Shown here in pieces: positions 1 to 10,923 of a DNA stretch of 64,000 nucleotides. This DNA comes from Hemileia vastatrix (taxonomy: Eukaryota; Basidiomycota; Pucciniomycetes; Pucciniales; Zaghouaniaceae). Position numbers and translations under genes: made by a program. The first letter of the stretch is position 1; each line of letters begins with the position of its first letter. The notes below the pieces were generated by a model. That model did not search any database, had not been told where the DNA came from, and worked only from the letters and a program-made list of their open reading frames with translations. The stretch lies in the NCBI GenBank assembly GCA_030280995.1, contig JASXTE010000017.1:22188998-22252997 (forward strand), read 5' to 3'.

Positions 1-1435
1 TATATAGAGCTTCCAGCCCATCAGTCACCCCCAAACTTGCCTTTACAAAATTCAGAAGTTCCCCCTTGGATCCTTCTGCCTTTACACTTCCACATCACAC
101 TGCCTCCCATTCCTCACTTTATAGTCTTGGGGGACTACACCATCAACAATCCTCAGTTTAAAGTCTTGGGGGACTAACACAGTGTTCAGTTTAAAGTCTT
201 GATGGACTACTTCTTGACAAAATCTTGAAACCAGCCAGTTTAAAGTCTTGGAGGACTACTAGATCCACGAATTTTCAGTTTAAAGTCTTGATCAACATCA
301 AAAAATCTTGAGCTTGTAATTAAAAGATCAGTTTAAAGTCTTGAAGGAATTTCCAAAAAAAATCTTGAAGATATATCCCATAAATCCCCAAACCAAAAAC
401 CATCAAAGCCAAAACATTTAACCTCCTTTAACAAATAAAACAAAGAAAATGGTATCCCCCAGCCAATTGATGAGCTGATCCCCTGATACCTTACCCACAT
501 CCAAGTGCACCTTGATGTGGTCACACCTAAAAAAATTTAATTTTTTTATTTTTATTTTGACTCCTTATCTTCTACCAAAAACATTTCGAGAGCCCTATGT
601 TGAGCCTTTGAACAAACATAGCCTCCATTAAAAAATTAAAAGAAAAAAAAGAGAAAAAAAGAAAATAATTATGAATCCACCACTTTCACAGGCAACACCC
701 TCAAACCACATATCAAAGCCAGCTCCAGGTCAACAGAAGGGATCACTGGGTGGGCTCCCTCCAATAAGTAAAAATGATGGGAGACAACCAGTGATCCACC
801 ACCAATCCAAAAGCACCAAAAGACATCCAAGGCAATCCAGTTTAAAGTCATAGAGGAATAAAAACCTGAATCACAAAAAAACAACACTAGAATTCAACTA
901 GAAAAAAAACCAGAGGCTTGAAAAAGACATTCTGGGGTAACTGTTCTACCGAGCAGCCAGCTCATCAGTTACCCCCACACTTTCCAAAATAAAATCTAGA
1001 AGCCCCCCCTGGGTACCTTCTAACAAAAACACAACATCCAACAAAATTAAATAAAAACCAATAAACATGAGGGGTCCAGCACTTGAAGACCAAAAGAATT
1101 TCCAGTTTAAAGTCATGGTGGACTAAAAACCTGTTAATGAAAAAAAAACCAATACTAGAATTCAACAAAATTAAGAGAAGGGGTTGGAAACAGACAATCT
1201 GGGGTAGCTGTTGATAGAGCAGCCAGACCATCAGTCACCCCCACACTTGCCAAAATAAAATCTAGAAGCCCCACCCCTGGGTACCTTCTAACAAAAAGAA
1301 TTTTCCAACACAAATCTTCTCCTGTAAAAAACCATTAAAATTCTTTAAAGCCAAAAAAATCCAATTTAGAAATAAAATTTTGCAGTTTAACCTCATGCTG
1401 GAGGTGAAATAAAACCAATAATCTTCATTTTCTTT
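1..1435 (-). repeat. 3' non-coding part of element D1 with interspersed hairpin repeats
   Basis: AT-rich DNA downstream of the D1 gag (minus strand). It contains about nine copies of a short motif, near 121-140, 153-175, 187-210, 238-262, 275-290, 330-345, 838-855, 1101-1125 and 1382-1405. Read on the minus strand each has the form GTC, a six-base loop such as CACCAT or CCCCAA, GAC, then TTTAAACTG. The same motif forms an array in the D element at 53514-53982, which ties this stretch to family D. No pol, antisense gene or 3' LTR is visible before the window edge. Short open frames here have no protein features and look like chance. Confidence 0.65.
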
Positions 1436-1666
1436 TAAATAAAATACCCATCTTCACTTGAATTTTTCTTTTCTTCCATCTTCATTATACTAAGATTTTT
1501 TTTTTTCATTACGGGCGGGCCGGGCCTCCCTTTTTTTATATAGAGACTTGAACCAGAGAGACTGAAAAGATTTGGAAAAAACAAATAAAAAATCCTGACC
1601 AAATACATAGAGGCCAAATTAAGCAAACCAAAACAAATTAAGTAGTTTATCCTCATTTCAGAAGAA

Positions 1667-3049
1667 TCAGATTCTTGAAATCCCAAGGTTTAAACCAATA
1701 AGTTTGCCCCTAGGGCTTGAACCCCCTAAACTTCTCTTCCAATTCTGATACCCCAACATCAGACCTCCAAACAAATCTTCCATCCTCCTCCATACACTGA
1801 TTCTACCATAGTTCACATTACCAGAATCCATAAATTCTCCACCCTGTGAAACATCTGGAACCTCCACCACATCTTTAAAATCAACCTCCATACAAGTGAC
1901 ATCCAAAACATCACAATTTTCCCCTTCCCTACAGGAATCTTGCTTAGAATCTGCAAAATCCTCCAGAATAATATCCATAACATCAAAATAAAAATCCTCC
2001 TCCAAGAAGAGTTCTTCTGATCTTGAGGGAACCACCTGAAAATAATCTTCCTCTATGAGAAAAAGATCCAAGACAGAATCTTTCTGTCCAACCAAAAATT
2101 CAACTGATACATCCTCCTCCAATAAGCCATTATCTGAACTTGAGAAAGAAAAATAATCATCCCTCAACAACCATTCATCCACCACAGATTCCTTCTCAAT
2201 ATCCAAAAATCCTTCTTCATGACCAGACAAGTCCTCCTTTCCACATAATTCACCCAAACTTGAGGAAATACACTGTTCCTCCAGTGTGTACATTTCCAAA
2301 AAATCCAGTGAAGCACATTCCTGAGATTCCTTGGCATCCTTTGGAAAAGAAAAATCAGTTTCACAAACATCATCAGAGTCGCCATCTTCCAAGATTGATG
2401 GCTCCAACACCTCTCCAGAAACTGAATTTTTCACCACAGTCTCCTGAACCTCTACATCCAACAGGATTTCCTCTCCAGATTCCACATCACTATCCATCAT
2501 ACCATCCAAATATTTCAAAATAACCTCCTTCAGAATAGCCATACCAGGAATCCTATTTTCCCCATTTGGAAGAGTCTTCATCAAGTCAGCCTTGAAAAGA
2601 ATCTCCATAACCTCCACCTTTACATTCCTACCCATGCCACTCCAAAATACATACTTGGCCCCATCTTCATGTGGTAATATATCATTATATACCAGATAAT
2701 CCAGAGCCTCCCCAAAATCCTCCATAAATTCCCCATACTGAGAAAAAGAGGTTACACCACCTTTCAATTCCCACTTCCTAGCAATCCCATGAAGATCCAC
2801 CATTGAGAAAGTAGTGGGCCACCTTTTAACCATATCAATCTTCAACTTTCCCCAGTCATGACTCCTATATCCTGCCATACCAGAAACTTCCTTCTCCACC
2901 TCCCTATTACCAATGAAAAAGATTACTTGCCTAACCATGTCCAACAGTGAGGCCCCATCAATCTCAGCAGCAACCTCAAACCTATCCAAAAACCCCTTTG
3001 CATCCTCCCCCAAAAACCTTGAACCATCCCAAGACTGAATCCTAACCAT
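1667..3049 (-). CDS. Gag-like protein with acidic C-terminal tail (family D derivative)
   Basis: The 460-residue frame is unbroken. Residues 1-180 match the capsid-type Gag of the D element at 49228-51645: the shared start VRI-SWDG, then DGAS--DMV-QV-FFI--REVEKEV, and PNGE further on. Gag builds the intracellular particle that packages retroelement RNA. Beyond about residue 190 the similarity stops. In place of the CCHC knuckle and protease seen in the other D Gag there is a strongly acidic stretch of roughly 240 residues with repeated LLEED / LIEEDYF / FLEEDFYF-like segments. No zinc knuckle, aspartic protease, RT or integrase follows, so D1 looks non-autonomous. The start is the first ATG after a 215-nt leader and agrees with the start of homology. 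It could be a co-opted or competing Gag; that is speculation. Confidence 0.7.
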   Translation of the reverse strand: MVRIQSWDGSRFLGEDAKGFLDRFEVAAEIDGASLLDMVRQVIFFIGNREVEKEVSGMAGYRSHDWGKLKIDMVKRWPTTFSMVDLHGIARKWELKGGVTSFSQYGEFMEDFGEALDYLVYNDILPHEDGAKYVFWSGMGRNVKVEVMEILFKADLMKTLPNGENRIPGMAILKEVILKYLDGMMDSDVESGEEILLDVEVQETVVKNSVSGEVLEPSILEDGDSDDVCETDFSFPKDAKESQECASLDFLEMYTLEEQCISSSLGELCGKEDLSGHEEGFLDIEKESVVDEWLLRDDYFSFSSSDNGLLEEDVSVEFLVGQKDSVLDLFLIEEDYFQVVPSRSEELFLEEDFYFDVMDIILEDFADSKQDSCREGENCDVLDVTCMEVDFKDVVEVPDVSQGGEFMDSGNVNYGRISVWRRMEDLFGGLMLGYQNWKRSLGGSSPRGKLIGLNLGISRI

Positions 3050-3284
3050 CCTAGCAACTCCCAGTTTCAGCCTCTAATCTCCACCAAAGATAGCCAAAGT
3101 CCCCCCCAGTAGCCTTACAGACCTAGGAGGGACCAAAACCAACAGAAAAGAAGACCCCTAGACCAACCACAAAGAGATATAGCAGCAAATTCAAAATCCA
3201 CCAATGGAGACCCACCAAAGAGAGAAGCCTAGATCAACAGAGATTCCAAAAAGCCAACAGATTCGTACCCCACGTTGGGCTCCA
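3050..3284 (-). other. D1 leader and primer-binding site
   Basis: Untranslated leader between the 5' LTR and gag of D1. The minus strand of 3268-3284 reads TGGAGCCCAACGTGGGG, which matches TGGCGCCCAACATGGGG at the same place in the D element (49053-49069). It begins with TGG, as expected for a site pairing with a tRNA 3' end. The priming tRNA cannot be named from the sequence alone. Confidence 0.6.
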
Positions 3285-3713
3285 GAAATTTAGACAATCC
3301 TATAGTACTAGCTATAAGCCTTGACCAAGGGAGTTGGAGAAAAACCAGAGAGAAAATCCCCTGTCCCTTAAGAAAAATGAGTGAGATTTACCTGTTGCAG
3401 AAAATTGGAGATCTGTTTGCTAGACCCTCTAATTAAACACTCTTGACCTCTTTAAAACTGAAGATAATAGTCCCAGACAGACTGCCAGAAAGAGTTGAAA
3501 TGAAAAGTAATATATTCCAACAAAAAACCAGCCAATGAGACAGTGAGGAGCAGAGAGGCAATGAGTAAAAAGATAAGATTATTCCCCTAAAAATCTTCCC
3601 ACACACGCATCATACAGCCAGCGCACAGACCACCCTGACCAATTCCCCAGCCAAAATCCAGCTTTCCCAGCCTTTTTCATGCATAAAAGTGCATTTTAGC
3701 GCCTCCCCAGTGC

Positions 3714-3840
3714 CCAGGCGGCCAGGCCGCTTAGAGGCGGCTCCGCTTAGGAAGGCTGCTTAGAGGCGGCTCCGCTTAGGAAGGCTGCTTAGAGGCGGCT
3801 CCGCTTAGGAGTGGGCAGGCTGCTTGGGGGCGGAAGGGCC
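3714..3840. repeat. GC-rich 29-bp minisatellite in D1 LTR
   Basis: Three near-identical 29-bp units (period visible from ctccgc at about 3741, 3770 and 3799) followed by a diverged unit. Each unit contains the self-complementary core GCGGCTCCGC. The block is far more GC-rich than the surrounding LTR. It is comparable in kind to the GGACTCCG array in the other D LTRs (48388-48460, 55048-55165). Confidence 0.75.
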
Positions 3841-3910
3841 GCTTCTAGGCCTTAAAACACCCATACAACCCATAAAAACCCTAAAAACCCTAAAAAACCA
3901 TAACTTCACT

Positions 3911-4240
3911 AATAAACAAGATAAACACACATAAGACATACCAAAATGAAAAGAAAATAAAGGACAATAAGCTGAGACATAATAAGTGAACCTAACATAA
4001 GCCTAAATAAGCACCACTAAGCAATAAACATCCAATAAATACCAATAATAACACCATAACTACCCTATAAAGCAAGGTAACCACCCATAAGGGATACCAA
4101 AACAAAGAGAAAAGAAAGGACATTAAGCTGAGACATAATAAGTGACCCTAGCTTAAGCCTCCATAAGCACTAATAAATATAACATAAAGATGAAAAAAAC
4201 CACTAATAACACTATAACCCCAATAACACCCTACATACCA
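3911..4240. repeat. Imperfect tandem duplication, about 165-bp unit
   Basis: Two adjacent copies share long stretches: both contain cataccaaaa or gataccaaaa, then a purine-rich run, then ggaca(a/t)taagctgagac, ataataagtg, and later ccaataataacacc / ccactaataacac. It lies in the U3 half of the D1 LTR, where repeats often act as promoter or enhancer modules; no function can be shown here. Confidence 0.6.
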
Positions 4241-4291
4241 AATACCCCCAAATATGCACTCCAAAGGCCTACCCAGGTTTGGATCACCACA

Positions 4292-4775
4292 ACAGATGTT
4301 AGTGAGGAGGGTCCAGGTGTAACGGGTGTATTTTTGGTGGTCTGTGGTGTGCGGAATGATGGATGGGTATGAGGTCAATGCAAGGAGGAGTAATGGATAT
4401 AAAAGGGGTTGGATTGTGGGTTGATAATCCTTTAGAATTAAATTATAAAACATATATATAGTTAATAGTGGTAAAGCTTCAGGTTAAATCATTATTATTG
4501 TATCTTTCCTTACTTTCTCAGTAATCATTTCTAAAACTTAAATATTTGATTATTGAGTTTCCAACCCTTTGTGAGATGTTAAGAAAATTAAAATTACCTT
4601 TAAATTATATTAGAATTCTTATTGAACATATCTCAACGCAGTAGCTCTTCCTTTGAGTCATCTTTGAATCACTTCCTCAAACATTTCCTCTGTTCTTCGA
4701 AGAAGTTTCTAAACTACTCCCTCCAACTCACTTCCAGGAACACCCTTGACCTTGTTTGTAGGTCGTCCAGTAGCA
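4292..4775 (+). repeat. Truncated 5' LTR of left family A element
   Basis: Matches 11213-11694 almost base for base in blocks, including the TATA segment GATATAAAAGGGG near 4396 and the terminus near 4775. The first 300 bp of the LTR are missing because the D1 LTR abuts at 4291. The end is decayed (tagca where the 3' LTR has gaca). Confidence 0.75.
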
Positions 4776-4850
4776 GTATAATTTAATTCTCTGTAGTTCT
4801 CATTCTTTGGCACTACTACGTCTTTTTTTCAGGTATTTTAAATTCTTTAA

Positions 4851-4928
4851 ATGGCACCTGTTCAATGCACTCCTCCTACGGGAGCTACTACTAGGGCTTG
4901 CGCTAGAGGAAGGACAACAGCCACACGG
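4851..4928 (+). pseudogene. Fragment of family A gag start
   Basis: A start codon at 4851 opens 26 codons (MAPVQCTPPTGATTR...) typical of the low-complexity start of a chromovirus Gag. The frame is cut at 4929 by D LTR sequence. The rest of gag, protease and the RT N-terminus are missing; pol resumes at 6405. Seen: position after a family A LTR. Inferred: this is what remains of gag. Confidence 0.45.
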
Positions 4929-5312
4929 TGTGGTCTTCCAACATTGGCAGGGGCTTTTTTTGTGTGATTTGGCGCTGTTTTTGCATGTCTTAATTGACAT
5001 CTGTTAAGGAATTGGGTATTTTTCTGGTTTTATTCAGTGGATATTGGGTCTGCGGGTTTCAATATTGAAAACAATTAAATAAAATTATGATATCATACTA
5101 AATTATGGGCACCAACCATAATTCAGCACTTCTCATTGGCTCTGCTACAAAATGAGTGCATGTAGCATTTTTCTAACATCGGACTGTTTTTCTTCCTTCC
5201 CTCACACCTTTAGTCCAGAATGAAAATTTAGTATGAGTTTTGGTCAAAATGGTTTGCCAGTGTTATCTGTATGCAATATGAATATTTCTATTTATGCATA
5301 AAATATACTCAT
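4929..5312 (+). repeat. Partial D LTR plus 255-bp insert with inverted repeat
   Basis: 4929-5057 repeats the first 130 bp of the D LTR that starts again at 5313 (both begin TGTGGTCTTCCAACATTGG). The 255 bp in between are not LTR. They contain an inverted repeat, catactaaatt near 5093 and aatttagtatg near 5225, enclosing about 130 bp, like a small MITE or decayed terminal repeat. The mechanism that duplicated the LTR start is unknown. Confidence 0.5.
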
Positions 5313-6404
5313 TGTGGTCTTCCAACATTGGCAGGGGCCTTTGTTGTGTGATTTGGCACGGTTTGTGCATGTCTTAATTGACATCTGTTAAAGAATAGGG
5401 TATTTTTCTGGTTTTATTCCGTGGATATTAGGTCTGCGGGTATGTTGGTACTATCATTGGATAGCCCTGGTTTTTCTCTATATTTTATGTCTTGTAGACA
5501 TTTTTCATATTCTGAGTTTTAAGGGGACATTTCCTCATTTTTCATTTATAAAAGATTGCTGTTTAATTTTGTTTTTTGTGTTTTACGGGCTAACCTTAAG
5601 TCTTAGAGTTAAGTGCTTAGTACCATTGGATAGAGCTAATTTTTCTCTATATTTCATGTCTCATTGTTGTTATAGTGAAATTCCGTGTTTTAAAGGTTTT
5701 AGTAGTTGTAGCTAATTTTTCCAAGTAGATTAGATGTTTTTATTGGTTTTCTGGCTTCAGGGAGGCCGGGCCACTTCAGGTGGCACCTCTGACGTTGGGC
5801 AGCCCGCCGGCCTCTGTTTTAGAATGTTGGGGAGCACTTCTGGAGGGTTTTTCTTCAATTTGGCTGGTACAGGTGCCAAATTCGTTGGTGTGCATGGGCT
5901 CTTAGATAGTGTTCTGTGTGTACATAGTGAATAAGACAGTTTTGGGGCAAACATAATTATCATACAACCATCCAGAGGTGATATACTTGTTCCTCACTCA
6001 GTTTTCACTGTTTTTGGCCACAATTGGCTGTGTTTGTTGCAAGGTTAGTTCTTCATTTAACTCAACTTTGGAAACTGTTTTCTCTGGTGTAGTATTGCAA
6101 GCTATATCAAGTATTTATTCTGTCTCTGGTGTGGATTTGCAACCTACATCAAGTATCATTGCTTTCTCTGGTGTGGACACTGGTCTACATTTCAGTTCTT
6201 TGGTTTGGTAGTCTGTCTGGGGACTACTTTCTTGGCTCATCAAGCAGTCAAGTGTGTTGAAAAAGGGGCTTTAGCAAACAGGAAACAGTTTACATTAGCA
6301 AGTAAATCTCACCCTATTTTTCTAAAGGGACAGGGGATTTTCTCTCTGGTTTTCTCCAACTCCCTTGGTCAAGGCCTATAGCTAGTACTATAGGATTGTA
6401 TACA
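5313..6404 (+). repeat. Solo D-type LTR inside family A element
   Basis: About 1092 bp, TGTGGTCTTCC...GGATTGTATACA. The minus-strand LTR at 40732-41825 is the same repeat at nearly the same length, including a GC-rich block near 5757-5815. No D coding sequence flanks it, so it is a solo LTR or recombination product. On its right side the family A RT starts directly, so the insertion coincides with loss of A gag-PR. Confidence 0.7.
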
Positions 6405-9085
6405 ACAGTAGCCTTAGGTTGTGTGTTGACTATAGAAATCTCAACACAGTTACAAAGAAGATTGCATACCCAGTTCCTCCTATGTCATTTCTTCTTACCC
6501 TTTTTAATGGTGCTAATTTCTTTTCTAAAATTGATCTTAGAGGCACTTATAATCTTATTTGCATTGCAGAAGGTCATGAACCACTGACTGCAATGCGCAC
6601 TAGATTTGGAAGTTTTGAATATTTAGTAATGCCTTTTGGATTATGTAACACACCATCTACTTTTCAAACTTTTATTAATGAAATCTTTCAAGATGTTGTT
6701 GAAAAATTTGTTGTAGTCTACTTAGACGATATTTTAGTTCTCTCAAAGACACTAGATGAACATATTGATCATGTTCGACAGGTTCTAAATCCCCTTTGAG
6801 GTCACGGTCTCTAAGCCAGCACAATAAATGTGAATTTCATCTTAAATCTATTGATTTTTTGGGGTTTATATTGTCCACTGATGGTTTAGTCATGGAGGAC
6901 AAAAAGGTCCAAAAAATCCTGGAATGGCCTGAGCCCAAAACTGTCAAATTCCTCCAAAGATTTTTGGGTTTTGCCAATTTATATAGAAGATTTATTAAAG
7001 ATAACTCTAAAACTATTTTCAATCTCACTTCTCTTCTTAGAAAAGATATTCCTTTTGTTTTTACTTCTACAGCATGAAAGGAATTCAAAGCATTAAAGAC
7101 TGCATTTACCACAGCTCTAATTCTTCAACACTTTTATCCTTCTTCTTTGACAATAGTCGAGACAGACACTAGCGATTATGCTATTGTAGGGGTCATTTCT
7201 CAATTCAATCCTGAAATAAAATTGTTTCATCCTGTTGCTTTTGAGTCACGCAAACTCATTGCAGCAGAATTAAATTATGAAATTCATGACAAGGAGGTTT
7301 TAGCTATTATTTATTGTCTTAAAAAATGGCGCTCTTTTCTTCTCAGCCTAGATAGTCCTTTTCAAATTCTGACTGACCATAATTCTTTGAAATACTTTAT
7401 GTCTTCCAAAGTGTTAACCAGGCATCAAGCCAGGTGGGCTGAATTTCTGTCTGAATTTCCTTTTTCTATTTACTATCTCCCAGGTAAGAGCTGCATTGTC
7501 CCAGATATCCTGTCACGTCGGGATGACATTTACCCACAGCGGGGGGACACATTTGCTGACAAGAACCCAGCAAATGTGAAATAAATTTTCAATGAATCAA
7601 TTTTAACAACTCATCAACTTAATTCGATGACAATTCAATCTTTTCAAAATCCACTATCCAACATCCTCAAAGCTCAGTTGAAGGACAATTATTGTTTAGG
7701 GATAAAAGACAAAATACTCTCAAAGAAAGGGGCCAAAAGATTTATTATTGAATCAGGTCTATTAGTTTTCAAAGGCAGAGTTGTCATACCCAACAATAAT
7801 GAAATAAAATTATAGATTTTCAATAGTCGACATGATTCTCCATTGGCTGGTCATTTTGTGGTTGATAAAACCTACCAGTTAATAGCAAGGAATTTCTTCT
7901 TGCCAGGAATGACCGGAGAAATCAAGGCCTATGTAGGATCTTGTCATGAATGTAATAGAAATAAGGCACCCCGTCACCGGAAGCATTTGTTGCTTCAACC
8001 ACTTCCTATTCCCTCTAAACCTCAGGAATCTTTTTCAATGGATTTTATTTCTCAACTTCCACTTTCTAATAATTTTGATGCTATATTAGTAATAGTAGAT
8101 AGATTTTCAAAAATGTCTATTTTCATTAAAACCACTACTACTGCTACAGCAGAAGATTTGTCAAAATTGTTTCTAGAATATGTATTTTCTAAACATGGCT
8201 TACCTAATGATGTTATTTCAGATAGAGGCTCATTGTTTGTATCCACATTCTGGACTCAATAGTGTTGACAACTCAATATCACGAGGAATTTCTCCATGGC
8301 CTATCATCCTGAAACCAATCGGCAAACAGAAAGGGTCAACTAAATCCTTGAACAATACCTTTGAATGTATGTCAGTTACCAACAAGGCGATTGGACCACA
8401 TGGTTACCATTGGCTGAATTTGCTTATAATAACTTGACTCATTCTTCGACATGACAATCTCCTTTCGAAACTGTTTATGGAAGACATCCTCGATTCAATT
8501 TATCCATGTAGGAACTTGTCATCCTGTGGAAAATTATCTTTGAACCATATCACAACTCCAAGAAGAACTTAAATCAAACTTGGAATTAGCAATTCGAAGG
8601 TACAAGGAACAGGCCAACAAATATGGACAATCTGCTCCTTCCTTTAAAACAGGCAACAAAGTATGGCTGAACACACAAAAAATTTGAACAACTCGACCAT
8701 CAAAGAAACTGGCCGAAAACGCTTGGGACCATTTGAAATTGACTCCGAAGTCTCTAAAACTGCATTTTGACTCAAGCTACCTCCTAAATGGCAGGCTATT
8801 CACCCTGTTTTTCACGTATCTCTCCTGGAACTGGCTTGAGAAACATACCCGGGCAGGAACCAACCTCCTCTGGAACCGGTTGAAGTAGAAGACCATCTAG
8901 ATTGGGAAGTAAGTTGTATCCTTGATTCAAAAATGCGCAAGGGAAAACTTCAATACCTTGTGGAATGGGAAGGCTTCCTTGATGACTCAGACAAAACATC
9001 CTGGGAACCAGCCATCAATGTTTATAACGCCCCTGAATTCCTAAAATCTTTTCATCTTGAATATCCTTTAAAAGAAAAACCTTAG
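6405..9085 (+). pseudogene. Family A pol remnant: RT, RNase H, integrase, chromodomain
   Basis: Broken reading frames carry, in order: RT (LRLCVDYRNLN, YLDD near 6720), RNase H (ETDTSDY near 7160, TDHNSLKYF near 7375), integrase zinc region (GHF near 7845 and CHECNRNK near 7943) and catalytic core (MDFISQLP near 8040, SDRG near 8220), then the GPFEID module and a chromodomain (near 8880-9085) ending at TAG. Chromodomains direct chromovirus integration to modified histones. At least five frame changes or stops are present (for example near 6799, 7077, 7584 and 8262), so it cannot make an enzyme. The intact relative is the right-hand A element (63095-64000, minus). Confidence 0.9.
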
Positions 9086-9844
9086 AACTCTCTTTTATTT
9101 TTTCTATTCTCTTCTCTTTTCTCTTTTCTTTCTCATTTCATTTCTTCTCTTAAAATTCTAAAACTTCTTCTCTTCTAAAAATTCCTTACTCTGTTTTCTC
9201 TTTTCTTCTTTCTTCTTTTCAAAAGCTTTTTTCAAACTTCTTTAAAAAATAAATAAATAAACTAAATAAAGTAAAATAAAATAAAATAAACTAAAATTAA
9301 ATTAAATTAAAATAAAAAGTTAAAATTAAAAAAATAAAATAAAATAAAATAATAAAAAATAAAGTCTTAAAATTCATTAAAATAAAAAATCTTAAAAATG
9401 AATAATTCTTTTAATTTTCTTTCTTTTCACCTTTCAAACTTTTCTTTTTTCCCTTATTTCTTTTTCTTTGAACTATCAAAATTTTTCATGAACTCAATAT
9501 GACAATCTTTCTCAAAATTCACTTCAACCTTTAAATCTCTCTTTTAAAATTCTTTGAGTAAATTACTTCTTTCTTTCAAATTCTTTATCAAAAACTATTT
9601 TTTTCTTTCTTTCCAAATAACAAAATTCCTCAAAACTTCAATAAATAAACTTTCACAAATAACAAATTTTTCTCTTATTAAATTTTCATTTCAAACAAAT
9701 TTGTTTTTATCAACTATTTTTTTCTTCTTACTTAAATTTTTTTCCTTTCAAAAACTTAAACTAAAATTTTCTCATAAAATTAATTAATAAATACACATAT
9801 TGCTTTCTACTTTTTTTTTCCTTCCTTTCTTTTTTCTTTCCATT
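9086..9844. other. Strand-biased AT-rich spacer between converging genes
   Basis: No gene. The plus strand is pyrimidine-rich (9090-9240), then runs of aaataaaa, then tttctt. The matching spacer of the right-hand A element (62178-63094) has the same makeup in mirror orientation, with purines on the antisense-gene strand. Sense pol ends at its left, the antisense gene at its right. Confidence 0.6.
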
Positions 9845-10805
9845 TCAAATTTTCTCCTGTATTTTCTCCTGAACCAATTTCTTCATTTTTTCTAAAACCA
9901 CTCTTATTTCCTTCCTGCATTTCTCAAATACCTCCTCCCCTCCTACCGGTACCACTTCCTCAATCTCTAGTAATTCTTCAGCCATGTCAAAAGAGGCCGC
10001 ATCAATAACCTTGTCGACCTCACCACTTAAATCTTTGATGAATCAAGCTCATTGAACCTGCCGAGGTTTCTTTGACCATACCTGGTCAAGAGTTTCCTCA
10101 TTGTCCTCCCTCAAATCAATCACTGGTTGATTTTCCTCAGCTGGAAGCGATGGCGCAGCTTCCACAATTGGAGCTTCTGCGATGAAATCTGAATTTTAAA
10201 AACATACAGTCATCAGTAACAAAATTATTGAAATAAAAGAAAAGCAGACTTACTTTGAAAAATGGGTCAGCCTCTAAAAATAACTTCGGGGTAACCTCTA
10301 CTTTCACTTCCTTCTCCTCTTCATCATCTTCAATGACCATCCGCTGCTTCTTCGGCGTCCACCTTAAGATGGGGACTTCATCCTCATCCTCTTCAACCAA
10401 TTCATCTACCTCCTCTTCCACCCCTCGTCTTTTACCTGTGGCCTGGGTTATCCAGGCTGCCACAGTATCCTCGATCTCCTCCTCAACCTCTTCCACTGAC
10501 TAATCATCCCCGACCAACACGTCCCAGATATCTTTGACCACCTCTTTGGTCTTTGGGATTACCCAGTATTTAGTCTTTGTAAACCGTTGTTTGATGTCCG
10601 CCTTTTTCAATAGGGCATCACACGTCACCCGTCACCAGCGGCAAAACTTGCATTTCTGGAAAGGACCTTGTGTAGCCGTGCTTTCAACGCAAAAATATTC
10701 CATCAATTCACAGGCTGTGCAGGCTTGGAAGTATTGCCGGGTAACGATTCCACCATCTTCTTTGGGGTGTGGAGGTGTGGGAGTTTGGGTAGGGCAAGAT
10801 GACAT
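9845..10805 (-). pseudogene. Antisense Zn2Cys6-like accessory gene of family A, decayed copy
   Basis: Minus strand, opposite to pol. Exon 1 is 10254-10805 (start MSSCPTQTPTPPHP), the intron is about 10189-10253 (donor GTAAGT, a TTACTGATGA branch-like block, acceptor TTCAG), and exon 2 runs to the stop at 9845. The protein aligns with the intact gene at 61226-62177 over its full length: cysteine cluster CTAC...C...CKFC...C, acidic block VDELVEEDEDEVP, then LDQVWSKKPRQ and VFEKCRKEIRVVLEKMKK. It is broken by a TGA inside the cluster (10632-10634), a TAG (10500-10502), a frame problem at the splice junction and a stop in exon 2. Position between pol and the 3' LTR is the same as in the right-hand element. 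Confidence 0.8.
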
Positions 10806-10875
10806 AAATAAATAGAAAATAATTAAAAAGAAGAGTTGAGAGAAAGTAGTGTGGGAAAAATATGTCTAACGCTCA

Positions 10876-10923
10876 ACAGAGCTTGTATTTTATACCCAGG
10901 AATCTGTCACGTGCCACGTGACA
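10876..10923 (-). promoter_or_regulatory. Putative antisense-gene promoter: TATA box plus CACGTG palindrome
   Basis: On the minus strand a TATAAAA box (10888-10894) lies about 85 bp upstream of the antisense start codon. Just upstream of it the first 19 bp of the LTR (10905-10923) are the perfect palindrome TGTCACGTGCCACGTGACA, holding two CACGTG E-boxes. CACGTG is the classical site of fungal bHLH factors. The right-hand A copy keeps the arrangement (61099-61133). Regulation itself is inferred. Confidence 0.6.

Larger units (their letters stand above)
3286..4291 (-). repeat. 5' LTR of element D1
   Basis: Minus-strand LTR, about 1.0 kb, beginning TGTGGTGATCC at 4291 and ending GGATTGTCTA just before the primer-binding site. 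The last 110 bp (3290-3400) match the ends of the D LTRs at 6290-6404 and 40732-40850, while the U3 half differs. A GC-rich repeat block lies at 3714-3840 and a tandem duplication at 3911-4240. It interrupts the 5' LTR of the family A element at 4292. The partner 3' LTR lies outside the window, so no target duplication can be checked. Confidence 0.65.

Noticed and set aside
671..853. Short plus-strand ORF as possible antisense gene of D1
   Set aside because: No cysteine cluster or similarity to the antisense proteins of A or D; overlaps the hairpin-repeat region.
10534..10815. Plus-strand ORF as a gene
   Set aside because: Shadow of the antisense Zn-cluster pseudogene on the minus strand, which has homology support.
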